The notes beneath the pieces are model-generated. The model saw only the letters and a list, made by a program, of their open reading frames with translations, had not been told where the DNA came from and made no database searches. The position numbers and the translations under genes were made by a program. DNA of 64,000 nucleotides from Streptomyces sp. HUAS MG91 (lineage in GTDB: Bacteria > Actinomycetota > Actinomycetes > Streptomycetales > Streptomycetaceae): positions 2,728,001-2,792,000 of the forward strand of contig NZ_CP159534.1 in the NCBI RefSeq assembly GCF_040529335.1, written 5' to 3'. This document shows positions 17,321 through 25,916 of the stretch, one piece after another. The first letter of the stretch is position 1. Each line of letters opens with the position of its first letter.

Positions 17321-17421
17321 GTGCCGACCGTAGGCCGCGGCACCTCGCGGGCGGGGGCCCCGACACATGACGAAACCCTGACGTCCGCCCGCGCCGCACC
17401 GCTTGGGACAGCCTCGCCGCC

Positions 17422-17427
17422 TAGCGT
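17422..17427 (+). promoter_or_regulatory. -10 element TAGCGT of a leaderless transcript
   Basis: It lies seven bases before the GTG at 17435. A weak TTGGGA at 17403-17408 is too close to be a good -35. Confidence 0.45.
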
Positions 17428-17434
17428 CTCCGGT

Positions 17435-18754
17435 GTGACCCGTTCCCCCTCCCGTGCCGACCGCCGCGACCTGTACGCCGTCGGGGCCGCCGCGCTTCTC
17501 GTCGCGGCGGCCGCGCTCGTCGGCACCTGGATCGAGCGCGAGCACGGCACCCTGCACGTGGGGTGGCCGCCCCTGTACGCGCACTGGCTCCCGCACCTGG
17601 GCCCCGGCACGCCCGCCGCCCTCGTCGTCGCGGCCGCCGTCGTCACCTGGGGTCCGCGGCTCGCCGCCCGGCTGCCCTGGCGCGGGCTGCTCGCGGCGGC
17701 CTGGGCGACCGCCATGGCGTGGACCTGGTCGCTGGCCCTGATCGACGGCTGGCGGCGGGGCGTCGCCGACCGGCTGACGACGAAGTACGAGTACCTCCAG
17801 GTCATCGACCGCTTCCAGGACATCCCGGCGACCCTGCGCGACTTCACCGGCCACATCCTGCTGCACTCCCCCGACCACTGGCCCCCGCACGTGGCGGGCC
17901 ATCCCCCGGCGGCGACCCTCACCTTCGTCCTCCTGGACCGGATCGGCCTGGGCGGCGGCGCGTGGGCGGGCGCCTGGGTCATCACCGTCGGCGCGTCGGC
18001 CTGCGCGGCCGTCCTGGTCGCCGTGCGCGCGCTGGCCTCCGAGGAACTGGCGCGCCGGGCGGCCCCGTTCCTGGCGATGGTCCCGGCCGCGGTCTGGGCG
18101 GGCACCTCGGCGGACGGCTACTTCGCGGCGGTCGCCGCCTGGTCCCTGGCCTTCCTGGCGCTGGCCGTGACGGGCCGCCGCCCCCGCCTCACGGGTTTCG
18201 CGGCGGGCCTGCTTTTCGGCCTGACCTGCTATCTCTCCTACGGCCTGACGCTGTTCGCGCTCGTCGCGGGCGCGGTCCTGCTCCTCGGCACCCGCCGCCG
18301 GCTGCGCCCGCTGCCGTACGCCCTGGCGGGCCTCGTCGTGGTCCCGGCGCTCTTCACCCTGCTGGGCTTCGACTGGTGGGAGGCCTACCGCCTGCTGACC
18401 ACGCGCTACTACGAGGGCGCGGGCGGCATCCGCCCCTACTGGTACTGGGTCTGGGCCAACCTCGCCTGCACCGTCCTGCTGATCGGCCCCGCCACGATCG
18501 CGGGCCTGCGCCGCGCGGCCACCGCCCCGGCCGGCCCGCCGCGCCGCCTGGCCCTGCTCACCGCGGCCGCGTTGGCGGCCCTGCTCCTCGCCGACCTCTC
18601 CGGCATGAGCAAGGCGGAGACGGAGCGCATCTGGCTCCCCTTCGCGGCCTGGCTCCCGGCCTCCTGCGCCTTCCTGCCGGCTCCCCGCGCCTGGCTCGCC
18701 GCCCAGGCCGCATTGGCCCTGCTGCTGAACCATCTGCTGCTGACGGGATGGTGA
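17435..18754 (+). CDS. Polytopic membrane protein, glycosyltransferase-like (GT-C type)
   Basis: A 439-residue protein with about ten hydrophobic helices, and a large loop after the second or third that contains TTKYEYLQVIDRFQDIPATLRDFTGHILLHSPDHWPPHVAGHPPA. That loop ends in a charged HxxGHPP pattern like the donor-binding loops of polyprenyl-phosphate-dependent GT-C enzymes. The arrangement fits an enzyme adding a sugar outside the membrane from a lipid-linked donor. It diverges from the molybdopterin oxidoreductase gene and closes the transferase cluster. GTG 17435 is preferred because a -10 hexamer sits just upstream. The GT-C assignment is an inference from topology. Confidence 0.7.
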   Translation: MTRSPSRADRRDLYAVGAAALLVAAAALVGTWIEREHGTLHVGWPPLYAHWLPHLGPGTPAALVVAAAVVTWGPRLAARLPWRGLLAAAWATAMAWTWSLALIDGWRRGVADRLTTKYEYLQVIDRFQDIPATLRDFTGHILLHSPDHWPPHVAGHPPAATLTFVLLDRIGLGGGAWAGAWVITVGASACAAVLVAVRALASEELARRAAPFLAMVPAAVWAGTSADGYFAAVAAWSLAFLALAVTGRRPRLTGFAAGLLFGLTCYLSYGLTLFALVAGAVLLLGTRRRLRPLPYALAGLVVVPALFTLLGFDWWEAYRLLTTRYYEGAGGIRPYWYWVWANLACTVLLIGPATIAGLRRAATAPAGPPRRLALLTAAALAALLLADLSGMSKAETERIWLPFAAWLPASCAFLPAPRAWLAAQAALALLLNHLLLTGW

Positions 18755-19109
18755 ACGCGGCGCCGGGGATTGCAAAGGCGGGTCGCTCCTTGGCTACTAC
18801 ACCTAGCAGGTCGAAGAACTGATGAATTCCAGTCGCGAACCCGTGCAGCTGAAACCTCTTAAAGAACTATCCCCAACCTCCACAAATAGCTGGATTGTCG
18901 CCTTCCTGTCACATCATGGACAAGGCAGACAAATTCCCTTGTTTACGCTTGACTAACCATTAGCCCGCCCTTCATAGTTTCCGCACTAGAAACACGCAGG
19001 CTGTTCGAAATCTCGGCACGCCAGAGGCACGCTGAAGAGGTTCGCAACGGTGCGAACCGATACATCCTGCACGTCGCCCGCCGTCGAGCCGGGACGGAAA
19101 CGGAAACCA
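18755..19109. other. Lower-GC intergenic region at island edge
   Basis: About 355 bp with GC near 50%, far below the 72% of the surroundings, containing AT-rich runs such as CTCTTAAAGAACTATCCCC. No gene is supported. This marks the left edge of an acquired segment that runs to about 23.3 kb. No integrase gene or flanking direct repeat was found. Confidence 0.55.
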
Positions 19110-19565
19110 GTGAAGCGCCTACGGGTGTGCCTGCCTGCGCGTGCGGCACTTATCGCGAGTTCGCCATTCCTTGACGCACACCCCAGCGCCACTGCAAGCC
19201 GCAACGAATCGACGCATTCATACGGCACGCACACTCGACAGGAACTCGACACCTACTGGAATCGACCGAATTCCAGCCACCCAGGAACCATCTTTCTGCA
19301 CGGCGGATCCTGGCACGAGAACTCTGAGTGGGCGACCTGGCCGCACCATTTCGCCGACCAGGTCGATACCGTCCCCGCCGTCGGCTGTCGGCTGACATTC
19401 GATGGCTCCTGGCCCGCCTCGCGCACCGACGCGATCTCCGCCATCGCCTGGATCAGGGACAACGTTGCCAAGCTCGACCTCCATCCGCAGCGCCTCGCGC
19501 CCCTGCCCACCGCCGGAGTCACCGTCGAGGCACACGCGTATCTGACTGGCGGTCAACTGACCTGA
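19110..19565 (+). pseudogene. Truncated alpha/beta hydrolase remnant
   Basis: The reading frame (151 residues from GTG 19110) starts with a signal-like stretch, then matches the N-terminal half of esterase/lipase-type hydrolases. GTHTRQELDTYWN, the oxyanion motif IFLHGGSWHENSEW, VGCRLTFDGSWPASRTDAISAIAWIRDNVAKLDLHPQRLA can be followed in order. In the family the nucleophile elbow GxSxG should come right after this point. Here the frame goes to unrelated sequence (PLPTAGVTVEAHAYLTGGQLT) and stops, so nucleophile, acid and His are absent. It is therefore a deletion product and unlikely to be an active enzyme. The stretch is shown in two blocks because of length limits. Confidence 0.6.
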
Positions 19566-19642
19566 TCCGCAGGTGCCCCCGCGCACGCCCGCTCGACGGG
19601 TCGAAGTTCCTACCAGATCGGCATCCCAGACAGGAAACCCAC

Positions 19643-21427
19643 GTGCCCTCCCACCTCCACCGCCTCGCCGACCGACTGCTGCCTGGGCGCACCCGCGCCC
19701 GCGAGGAACAAACCGCACAGGCCGAGGCCGCGCGGGCCGCAGAGGTGGCCCGCAAGCATGCGGAAAGGATCGAGGCCCGGCGGCGAGCGATGCTGGACTC
19801 GGACTCCGCGGTGCGCACGGTCACCTTCGAGAACCGCACCTACTACGGCCGCATCGTGAGTCACTTCACCGCCGCCGGTGCCAGTGCCCGCAACCTCGCC
19901 CTTGTCGCCGACGCCCTGGAGCAGGCCGGTATCGAGTACTTCCTCGTCCCCGGCCGCTCCCGCACCCGCCACGTCGTCGCCCTGCGCCTCGTAGACCGCA
20001 AGAAACTGCTGGACACCCTGCGCGCCACACACGGGTCGAGCCCCCTCTACGCCCTCAGACCCAGCAGCGAGCCCCTGCCCGCAGAGGCCGTGCTCTACGC
20101 CGACGGCTCCCTGCCCACCGCCCTCAAACGCCAGGACGTGATCCGCTTCGGAGAGATCCTGCTCGGTCCCTCCGGACAGATCCTCGCCGACCTCACCTAC
20201 GGCTGCGACGTCGAGTTCTGGAACGACGGTCAGACCCTGCTCGACGACAGTGACCGCGGAGCCGCCCGCATGGACGCCCTGCGCACGCAAGCCCCGCCCG
20301 CCGTGCTCGCCGACGCTCTGGTCGCCCCCCGCCCCAACGCGGTCGCCGACGTGGTGCCCGCGGGCGCTTGCTCCGCTGCCGTCCAGACCGTCGAAGGCCG
20401 CGACCACCCCACCCACGAGAGCTTCGTCCGTCCCCGCATCGACGCCGTCGACTTCCCCATCGACCTCGTCTACACCTGGGTCGACGGCGACGACCCCGAC
20501 CTCGCGGCCCGCAGGAACTCCTTCCGCGCCAAAGCGGCGGTCCCTCGAATCCACGCCCGCGAATCCGGTGCCTCGCGCTACACCAGTCGCGACGAGCTCA
20601 AGTACTCCCTGCGCTCAGTGGAGATGTACGCCCCGTTCGTGCGGAACATCTACCTGGTCACCGACGGCCAGACTCCCGCCTGGCTCGACACGAACGCGGC
20701 CGGGCTCCAGGTCATCGACCACAAGGACATCTTCACCGACCCGACGGCACTGCCCGTCTTCAACTCCCAGGCCATAGAAACCCAACTGCACCACATACCG
20801 GGCCTGTCGGAGCACTACCTGTACCTCAACGACGACGTCTTCTTCACCCGTCTCTCCACCGCCGGCCAGTTCTTCCACGGCAACGGCATCGCCAAGCTCC
20901 CCTTCTCACCGTTCCAGCTCGGCATCAGTGCCCCGCACCCGGATGACCCCGCACCCAACTCGGCGGGGAAGAACGTGCGCGAGCTGATGCTGAACGCCCA
21001 CGGCCGCTTCACCGTCAGCAAGTTCAAGCACACTCCCCACCCCCAACTCCGGCGCGTACTGGCCGAGCTGGACGAGACCTTCCCGGATCACGTGCGGCGC
21101 ACGAGCCGGTCTCGGTTCCGCGCCACGACGGACATCGCCATGGCGACCTCACTGCACCACCACCACGCCTACCTCACCGGCCGTGCCGTGCCCGGCACGT
21201 TCAAACTGCGGTACATCGATGTAGGCAAGGCGGACCTGGCCGCCGCTCTCGACGAGTTCCGGCCGGGGCACACATACGACTTCCTGTGCCTCAACGACGT
21301 CGACACCGGTGCCTCTGAGCTGGAGCGCGTGGCGGGTGCCCTCCGCGACTTCTTGGAGCGCCAATTCCCGTTCGCCAGCCGTTGGGAAGCGTCCGACGTT
21401 CAGGGCTCCGAGCCGGCTTCGGGCTGA
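19643..21427 (+). CDS. Stealth-family capsular polysaccharide phosphotransferase
   Basis: A 594-residue enzyme predicted to transfer a hexose-1-phosphate to a growing glycan (GlcNAc-1-phosphotransferase type). The four Stealth regions are visible. CR1 is IDLVYTWVDGDDPD (about 271-284), CR2 is SRDELKYSLRSVEMYAPFVR with YLVTDGQTPAWL (about 313-355), CR3 begins near SKFKHTPHPQLRRVL (about 455-470) and CR4 is FLCLNDVD near the end. The first 60 residues are a basic coiled segment (AEAARAAEVARKHAERIEARR). The GTG at 19643 follows CAGGAA. It lies in the lower-GC island with a phospholipase D-like gene 69 bp downstream. It probably modifies a surface glycopolymer. The family was named for immune evasion in pathogens but is common in actinobacteria. 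Confidence 0.88.
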   Translation: MPSHLHRLADRLLPGRTRAREEQTAQAEAARAAEVARKHAERIEARRRAMLDSDSAVRTVTFENRTYYGRIVSHFTAAGASARNLALVADALEQAGIEYFLVPGRSRTRHVVALRLVDRKKLLDTLRATHGSSPLYALRPSSEPLPAEAVLYADGSLPTALKRQDVIRFGEILLGPSGQILADLTYGCDVEFWNDGQTLLDDSDRGAARMDALRTQAPPAVLADALVAPRPNAVADVVPAGACSAAVQTVEGRDHPTHESFVRPRIDAVDFPIDLVYTWVDGDDPDLAARRNSFRAKAAVPRIHARESGASRYTSRDELKYSLRSVEMYAPFVRNIYLVTDGQTPAWLDTNAAGLQVIDHKDIFTDPTALPVFNSQAIETQLHHIPGLSEHYLYLNDDVFFTRLSTAGQFFHGNGIAKLPFSPFQLGISAPHPDDPAPNSAGKNVRELMLNAHGRFTVSKFKHTPHPQLRRVLAELDETFPDHVRRTSRSRFRATTDIAMATSLHHHHAYLTGRAVPGTFKLRYIDVGKADLAAALDEFRPGHTYDFLCLNDVDTGASELERVAGALRDFLERQFPFASRWEASDVQGSEPASG

Positions 21428-21495
21428 CGTCATTGGTCGGCCGGCACCGCAACACCCGACTTGCCATCGCCAACACCCCAACGAAAGGCACGCCC

Positions 21496-22800
21496 ATGAA
21501 GCGAGCACTCACATTGATCACCGCACTGGCCATCACCGCGCTGGCCCCGACCTCGGCGCAGGCGGCGGTCAAGCAGGCCAAGGCCCCGCTCAGTTGCGAG
21601 TCCCGGACGTTCACCTCAAAACCGGGTCCGAGCTTCAGCGATCCGGAGGATGCCGATGCCCAGATGAACATCATGGGCCCGATCATCGAATCGATAAACA
21701 GCTCCGGATGCGGGCAGACCATACGCGTCGCCATGTACTCGATAGGAAGCACGAACCCGGGCCCGGAATTCGCGGCCGCCCTGATAGCCGCACACCAGCG
21801 TGGCGTCATCGTCAAGGCGCTGATGGACTCCCACAGCGACAACGCGATCTGGCAGTCGATGGTCACCGAGCTGGGCAACGACCCGCAAGCCGAGAGCTTC
21901 GCCGCGCTGTGCCCGGGCGGCTGTCTGACCCACTTCGCCGGCTCCGCCCTGCACGCGAAGTACTACATGCTCAGCGGCGGCAGCGACGCGAACAGAACGG
22001 TGACCGTCAGCAGCGCCAACCCCACCTCCGCCCAGGCCAACACCGCGTGGAACAGTGCCGCCACCGTCAAGGGCAACGTCGACCTGTACAACTCCTATCT
22101 CCGCTACTTCACGGCCATGTCCAAGGGGGCGCTCAACGGCCCGGGCCCGCTGGTGCCCGACTATTACAACTCCGACAGCGGTCTGGCGGCCCGAAAGCTG
22201 TACCCGGCCTCCTATCAGTGGCCCAAGGCGCGCGACAGAAGCGACACCTGGGTCGACTTCCTGAACAACGTCAAGGCGCCGGCCACGATCAACATCGCCA
22301 TGTTCGAGTGGACCTCTCACGGAGAGCCGGGCGACAAGAACTATCTGGAGCTGCCGAAGAAGCTGGTCAGCCTGGCAGGAACCGGCGTCAAGATCAACAT
22401 ACTCTTCACCGCCGGCATGGTTGATGACAGCGTGCAGGACTACCTGAAGGACCGGCCGAACATCGAGGTGCACGACACCACCCGCGGCACCGACGCGAAC
22501 GGCAACGCCCTGCACTACACGCACGACAAGTACATGCTGGTCAGCGGCGGTTACGGGACTGCTTCCGACACCAGGATCGTGTTCGTCGGCTCCTCGAACT
22601 GGACGAGCAACGGCATCTGGCACAACGACGAGTCGGACCTGCAGTTCATCGGCCAGACCGACTACAACGCGTTCATGACGGACTGGCAGAGTCAGTTCAA
22701 TCGCTGCTGCGGGACGGCGGCGCGGCAGCAGGGCGCCGAGAGGCGCGCCGAGACCACGGCACGCGAGATCCCCATCGATCCTCGGCAGGCCCAGGAGTAG
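21496..22800 (+). CDS. Secreted phospholipase D-like protein
   Basis: A 434-residue exported protein. The signal peptide covers residues 1-23 (MKRALTLITALAITALAPTSAQA). Two PLD half-sites follow: LHAKYYML with VSSANPTSAQAN (about residues 153-180), and HYTHDKYMLVSGG with FVGSSNWTSNG (about 338-372). These are HxK(x)4-type motifs and the downstream Ser/Asn, with the acid of classical HKD replaced. Several Cys residues (CGQT, CPGGC, RCCG) may form disulfides outside the cell. It could cleave phospholipid or a phosphodiester-linked glycan. The glycan option is attractive because the gene before it makes phosphodiester-linked polymers, but this is inference. Ribosome site CGAAAGG, ATG 21496. Its GC is lower than in core genes. 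Confidence 0.82.
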   Translation: MKRALTLITALAITALAPTSAQAAVKQAKAPLSCESRTFTSKPGPSFSDPEDADAQMNIMGPIIESINSSGCGQTIRVAMYSIGSTNPGPEFAAALIAAHQRGVIVKALMDSHSDNAIWQSMVTELGNDPQAESFAALCPGGCLTHFAGSALHAKYYMLSGGSDANRTVTVSSANPTSAQANTAWNSAATVKGNVDLYNSYLRYFTAMSKGALNGPGPLVPDYYNSDSGLAARKLYPASYQWPKARDRSDTWVDFLNNVKAPATINIAMFEWTSHGEPGDKNYLELPKKLVSLAGTGVKINILFTAGMVDDSVQDYLKDRPNIEVHDTTRGTDANGNALHYTHDKYMLVSGGYGTASDTRIVFVGSSNWTSNGIWHNDESDLQFIGQTDYNAFMTDWQSQFNRCCGTAARQQGAERRAETTAREIPIDPRQAQE

Positions 22801-23330
22801 GCGTCTCCGCCCCCACACCGGCTGGACAGCGGCGAGGTTCACTGAACTGTGTGAGGTCCTCCGGCCTGGGGGCGAGCATCTCCTGGCTCGTGATCGGCGA
22901 TCACCGGCCGAAACGGAGAAGTGACCGGGAACCGGGAGCTTGCCGCCGGCTCCTGGATGCCTCCCCCGCCCAACGGCGCGGCCGTGCCGAGCGCGCCGTC
23001 GTCGGCAAGGAGCGCCGCGAACTCGGCACGAAGGAGGAGCGAGAGGCGCAGCGCCTGACGCGCGCCGCTTCGGGAAGGCCGTGGTCCTCGGCAAGCCGAG
23101 CGAAGGAAGACCGTTCGCGGCCGAGGCCGAGGCCGAGGCCGTGGTGGCAGTCGTTCCGCGCGCCCGCCCGCAGGAATCACCCGGAGTGAGCGATCTGGCG
23201 AGTCCTGAGGTTGACGGCCCGGCAACGCCCTGACGCTTCGGGCAACGCTCGGGCGACGCGTCCATCCGAGTGGATGTTTTGCCGCGCAGGACCCGACCTG
23301 TTTTGACACGCCGTCAGGCCGGGGTAAGAA
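22801..23330. other. Non-coding stretch with possible gene debris
   Basis: About 530 bp between the PLD-like gene and the first tRNA terminator. A charged segment resembling AVVGKERRELGTKEERE in one frame continues more sensibly in another frame after about 23070, which hints at a decayed gene. A short tandem of GGCCGA units lies at 23118-23142. No start signal supports a live gene. Confidence 0.35.
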
Positions 23331-23362
23331 GGGCCCAGGTCAGATCGTTTCTGCCTGGACCC
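23331..23362 (-). terminator. Terminator downstream of the CAT-anticodon tRNA
   Basis: Read on the minus strand, GGGTCCAGGCAGA pairs with TCTGACCTGGGCCC around a five-base loop and is followed by TTCTT. It lies a few bases past the 3' end of the tRNA gene. Confidence 0.6.
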
Positions 23363-23367
23363 GCGAG

Positions 23368-23441
23368 TGGGGCGGGTGGGACTCGAACCCACGGCCGACG
23401 GATTATGAGTCCGCTGCTCTAACCGGCTGAGCTACCGCCCC
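23368..23441 (-). tRNA. tRNA with CAT anticodon (Ile2 or elongator Met)
   Basis: A 74-nt cloverleaf with a 7-bp acceptor stem GGGGCGG/CCGCCCC, D-loop AGCTCAGCCGGTTAGAGC, anticodon loop CTCATAA and T-arm GTGGGTTCGAGTCCCAC. CCA is not encoded. It lacks initiator features. CAT can belong to elongator Met or to the lysidine-modified Ile2 that reads ATA. The sequence alone does not settle which, because both share this anticodon loop. Confidence 0.9.
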
Positions 23442-23579
23442 GTACGGCGCGCCGCGCACATTTGTGCGCGCCGTCTGCCGCAGCATAGCCGCTCATACGA
23501 TCTCCTGCTTCGGATGGTTCGGCTCTGCACGACCTTGAGGACATCGGTCGCGGCCTGTCGGTTCCACCAGGCACGAAAA

Positions 23580-23607
23580 GTCCCCCCGGAGTGAACTCCG
23601 AGGGGAC
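23580..23607 (-). terminator. Rho-independent terminator of tRNA-Asn pair
   Basis: GTCCCCTCGGAG-ttca-CTCCGGGGGGAC on the minus strand forms a 12-bp stem with one mismatch, followed by TTTT. It lies just after the second tRNA-Asn. Confidence 0.75.
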
Positions 23608-23618
23608 TTGTCCGACAG

Positions 23619-23691
23619 CTCTCCCGACTGGACTCGAACCAGTAACCTGCCGGTTAACAGCCGGCTGCTCTGCCAATTGAGCTACAGGAGA
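23619..23691 (-). tRNA. tRNA-Asn (GTT), copy 2
   Basis: A 73-nt cloverleaf. Acceptor pair TCTCCTG/CGGGAGA, D-arm AGCTCAATTGGCAGAGC, anticodon loop TGTTAAC, T-arm CTGGTTCGAGTCCAG, discriminator G. It differs from the next copy only in the acceptor stem. It lies five bases after that copy, so both come from one transcript. Confidence 0.95.
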
Positions 23692-23696
23692 TCGAG

Positions 23697-23769
23697 CTCC
23701 CCCGACTGGACTCGAACCAGTAACCTGCCGGTTAACAGCCGGCTGCTCTGCCAATTGAGCTACAGGGGA
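23697..23769 (-). tRNA. tRNA-Asn (GTT), copy 1
   Basis: A 73-nt cloverleaf with the same D, anticodon and T arms as its neighbour but acceptor stem TCCCCTG/CGGGGGA. It is the promoter-proximal gene of the tandem. A -10-like TAATGT on the minus strand at 23843-23838 may start the transcript. Confidence 0.95.
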
Positions 23770-23960
23770 ATGACCTCGTTGCTTCGAACGCGGCTACCCG
23801 GGTACTCGCCGGGCGGCGTGCGCTCGCTGCGACACATACATTAGCGCAAGCAGGGGGGTGCTCCGCCAATCGGTATCCCCCCGGCGATCATCGAGCACGA
23901 CGATGACCGCCACGACGACCGCACCGTCCATGACGCCTCGCTAGGGAAAGGGTGGCCGAC

Positions 23961-24263
23961 ATGCGCTACCGGCTCACATTCATCGCCGGTCTGGCCCTGG
24001 GTTACGTACTGGGCACCAGGGCCGGGCGCGAGCGGTACGAGAAGCTCAAGAAGACCGCCCGCGAGATCTCCCAGAACCCCGCCGTACGCAACACGGCCGA
24101 GTCCGCCGCGCAGCAGACGCGCGAGGTCGCCGGCAAGGCGTTCCACTCCGTCAGCGCAAAGGTGGAGGGCAAGGTTCCGGACTCCGTGGCCGACCGGGTG
24201 CGCTCGCTGCGCGAGCGCGGCAACGGCGGCGACGAGGACGACTGGGGCACCAGCAACACCTGA
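23961..24263 (+). CDS. YtxH-domain membrane protein
   Basis: A 100-residue protein beginning MRYRLTFIAGLALGYVLGTRAGRERYEKL, the pattern of YtxH-type proteins: one glycine-rich membrane helix, then a long amphipathic helical tail (to about residue 75). The cytoplasmic end is acidic (GGDEDDW). Relatives are stress-associated envelope proteins of unknown function. The ATG at 23961 sits nine bases from GGGAAAGGG. A GTG at 23952 is in frame but too close to that site. The sugar kinase follows 38 bp later but seems to have its own promoter. Confidence 0.8.
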   Translation: MRYRLTFIAGLALGYVLGTRAGRERYEKLKKTAREISQNPAVRNTAESAAQQTREVAGKAFHSVSAKVEGKVPDSVADRVRSLRERGNGGDEDDWGTSNT

Positions 24264-24288
24264 GGCCACGCGCACCCCGGCGGTGCGG

Positions 24289-24294
24289 CAGAAT
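24289..24294 (+). promoter_or_regulatory. -10 element CAGAAT of a leaderless transcript
   Basis: It ends seven bases before the ATG at 24302. No ribosome site is present. Confidence 0.45.
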
Positions 24295-24301
24295 TTCAGG
24301 C

Positions 24302-25738
24302 ATGGGGATAGTCGCCGGGCTGGACAGTTCGCCCGATTTCACGCGCATTGTCGTTTGTGACGCGGACACCGGAGCCGTGCTCCGGCAGGGGTACGCGCCC
24401 CATCCGCTGGAGACCGCGGAGGGCGGCGGGCGGCCCAGTGACGTCGATCCCCAGGCCTGGCTGCTGTCGCTCGGCGAGGCGGCCGGCGGCGGGCTCCTGG
24501 AAGGCGTGCAGGCCATCGGCGTGTCGGCGCAGCAGAACGCGCTGGTGCCGCTGGACGGCCAGGGCAACACCGTGCGCCCGGCCCTGGTGGGCGCCGACAA
24601 GCGGGCGCAGGTGGCGGCCGCCGACCTGATCGACCGGCTCGGTTCGCGCGAGGCGTGGGCCGAGGCGGTGGGCTGTGTGCCGCAGGCCGCGCAGCCGGTG
24701 ACCAAGCTGCGCTGGCTGGCACGGACCGAGCCGGAGAACGCGCAGCGGGTGGCCTTCCTCATGCAGGCGCACGACTGGCTGGTGTGGCAGCTGCTCGGCC
24801 GCCCGACGCGCCGGACCACCGACCGCGGCGGGGCCTCGGGCACCGGCTACTGGTCGGCGGCCGCCGGTTCCTGGCGGCCCGACCTCGTGGAGCTCGCGCT
24901 CGGGCAGCGGGCCGCGCTGCCGGAGGTGCTCGGCCCCGGCGACGCCGCGGGGACGACCCCCGAGGGGCTGATCATCTCGGCCGGGACCGGGGAGACCATG
25001 GCCGCCGCCTTCGGGCTCGGCGTCTCCCCCGGCGACGCCGTCGTCTCGCTCGGCGCGTCCGGCTCGGTGATGGCCGTGCACCACGAGGCGCTGGTGGACT
25101 CCAGCGGCTCCATCACGTCGCTCGCCGACGCCACCGGCATGCACCTGCCGGTGGTGCACACGCTCAACGCGGTGCGCACGCTGCGCGGCACCGCGGAGAT
25201 GCTGGGCCTCGACGGCGGCCTCGACGAGCTGTCGGACCTCGCCATGAAGTCGACACCGGGCGCCCACGGACTCGTACTCCTGCCCTATCTGGAGGGTGAG
25301 AAGACCCCGAACCTGCCGCACACGGCCGGCACCCTCAGCGGGCTGCGGCGGGAGTCCATGAAGCCCGAGCACCTGGCGCGGGCCGCCTTCGAGGGCATGG
25401 TGTGCGGGCTCGCCGACGCCCTGGACGTGCTGCGCGGGCGCGGGGTCGAGGTGCGGCGGGTGTTCCTGCTCGGCGCGGCGGCCGAGCTGCACGCCGTGCA
25501 GGCGGTGGCGCCGATGCTGTTCGGCACGCAGGTCGTGGTGCCGCAGCCCGCCGACTACGCGGCGATCGGCGCGGCCCGGCAGGCCGCCTGGGCGATGAGC
25601 GGCCGGCTGCCGATGTGGCAGGGGGCGGCCACCCAGGTCTTCGAGCCGGGCGAGGAGCAGCCGGTCGGGCAGGCGGTGCGCCAGCAGTTCCGCTCGGTGC
25701 GCGAGCAGATCCATCCCGGGGCGTTCGCCCAGCCGTAG
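24302..25738 (+). CDS. FGGY-family carbohydrate kinase (xylulokinase-like)
   Basis: Phosphorylates a sugar or polyol with ATP. 478 residues in two actin-like domains: the N-terminal GLDSSPDFTRIVVCDADTG phosphate loop, VGVSAQQNALVPLD substrate strand, WLVWQLLGRPTRRTTDRGGASGTGYW in the hinge, and the C-terminal SAGTGETMAAAFG and LLGAAAELHAVQAVAPMLFG. The closest named group is xylulokinase. A strict xylulose assignment would need xylose isomerase nearby, which is absent here. It stands alone upstream of an ABC exporter. The exact sugar is uncertain. Confidence 0.85.
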   Translation: MGIVAGLDSSPDFTRIVVCDADTGAVLRQGYAPHPLETAEGGGRPSDVDPQAWLLSLGEAAGGGLLEGVQAIGVSAQQNALVPLDGQGNTVRPALVGADKRAQVAAADLIDRLGSREAWAEAVGCVPQAAQPVTKLRWLARTEPENAQRVAFLMQAHDWLVWQLLGRPTRRTTDRGGASGTGYWSAAAGSWRPDLVELALGQRAALPEVLGPGDAAGTTPEGLIISAGTGETMAAAFGLGVSPGDAVVSLGASGSVMAVHHEALVDSSGSITSLADATGMHLPVVHTLNAVRTLRGTAEMLGLDGGLDELSDLAMKSTPGAHGLVLLPYLEGEKTPNLPHTAGTLSGLRRESMKPEHLARAAFEGMVCGLADALDVLRGRGVEVRRVFLLGAAAELHAVQAVAPMLFGTQVVVPQPADYAAIGAARQAAWAMSGRLPMWQGAATQVFEPGEEQPVGQAVRQQFRSVREQIHPGAFAQP

Positions 25739-25916
25739 CACCGCGGCGGATACATGGCCGGTACGTGGCTGGTCTTTGAGCACTCTTGGGTTAATCGGTT
25801 GAGGTAACGCGGGTGGAGTGTCCGACGATAGGGGTCCATGCGTCTTCGTTTCGGCGAGGACGTCTCCCTCTCCCCAACCGCTCTCATCCAGATCGCCGAC
25901 CACCGAGAGACAGAGC

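Noticed and set aside
16058..18775. Extension of the molybdopterin protein to 905 residues
   Set aside because: The extra 480 residues lie antisense to the membrane-protein gene and look like frame shadow. The helices and the ATG at 17320 fit the real start.
23118..23142. Short tandem GGCCGA run
   Set aside because: Four imperfect units only. This is ordinary low-complexity GC-rich sequence.
18755..23441. Integrated element using the tRNA gene as attachment site
   Set aside because: No integrase gene is present and no copy of a tRNA 3' end was found at the left edge of the low-GC region.
23619..23769. Two nearly identical 73-bp blocks that could be read as a repeat or CRISPR-like unit
   Set aside because: They fold as complete tRNA-Asn genes. 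No further spaced copies follow.
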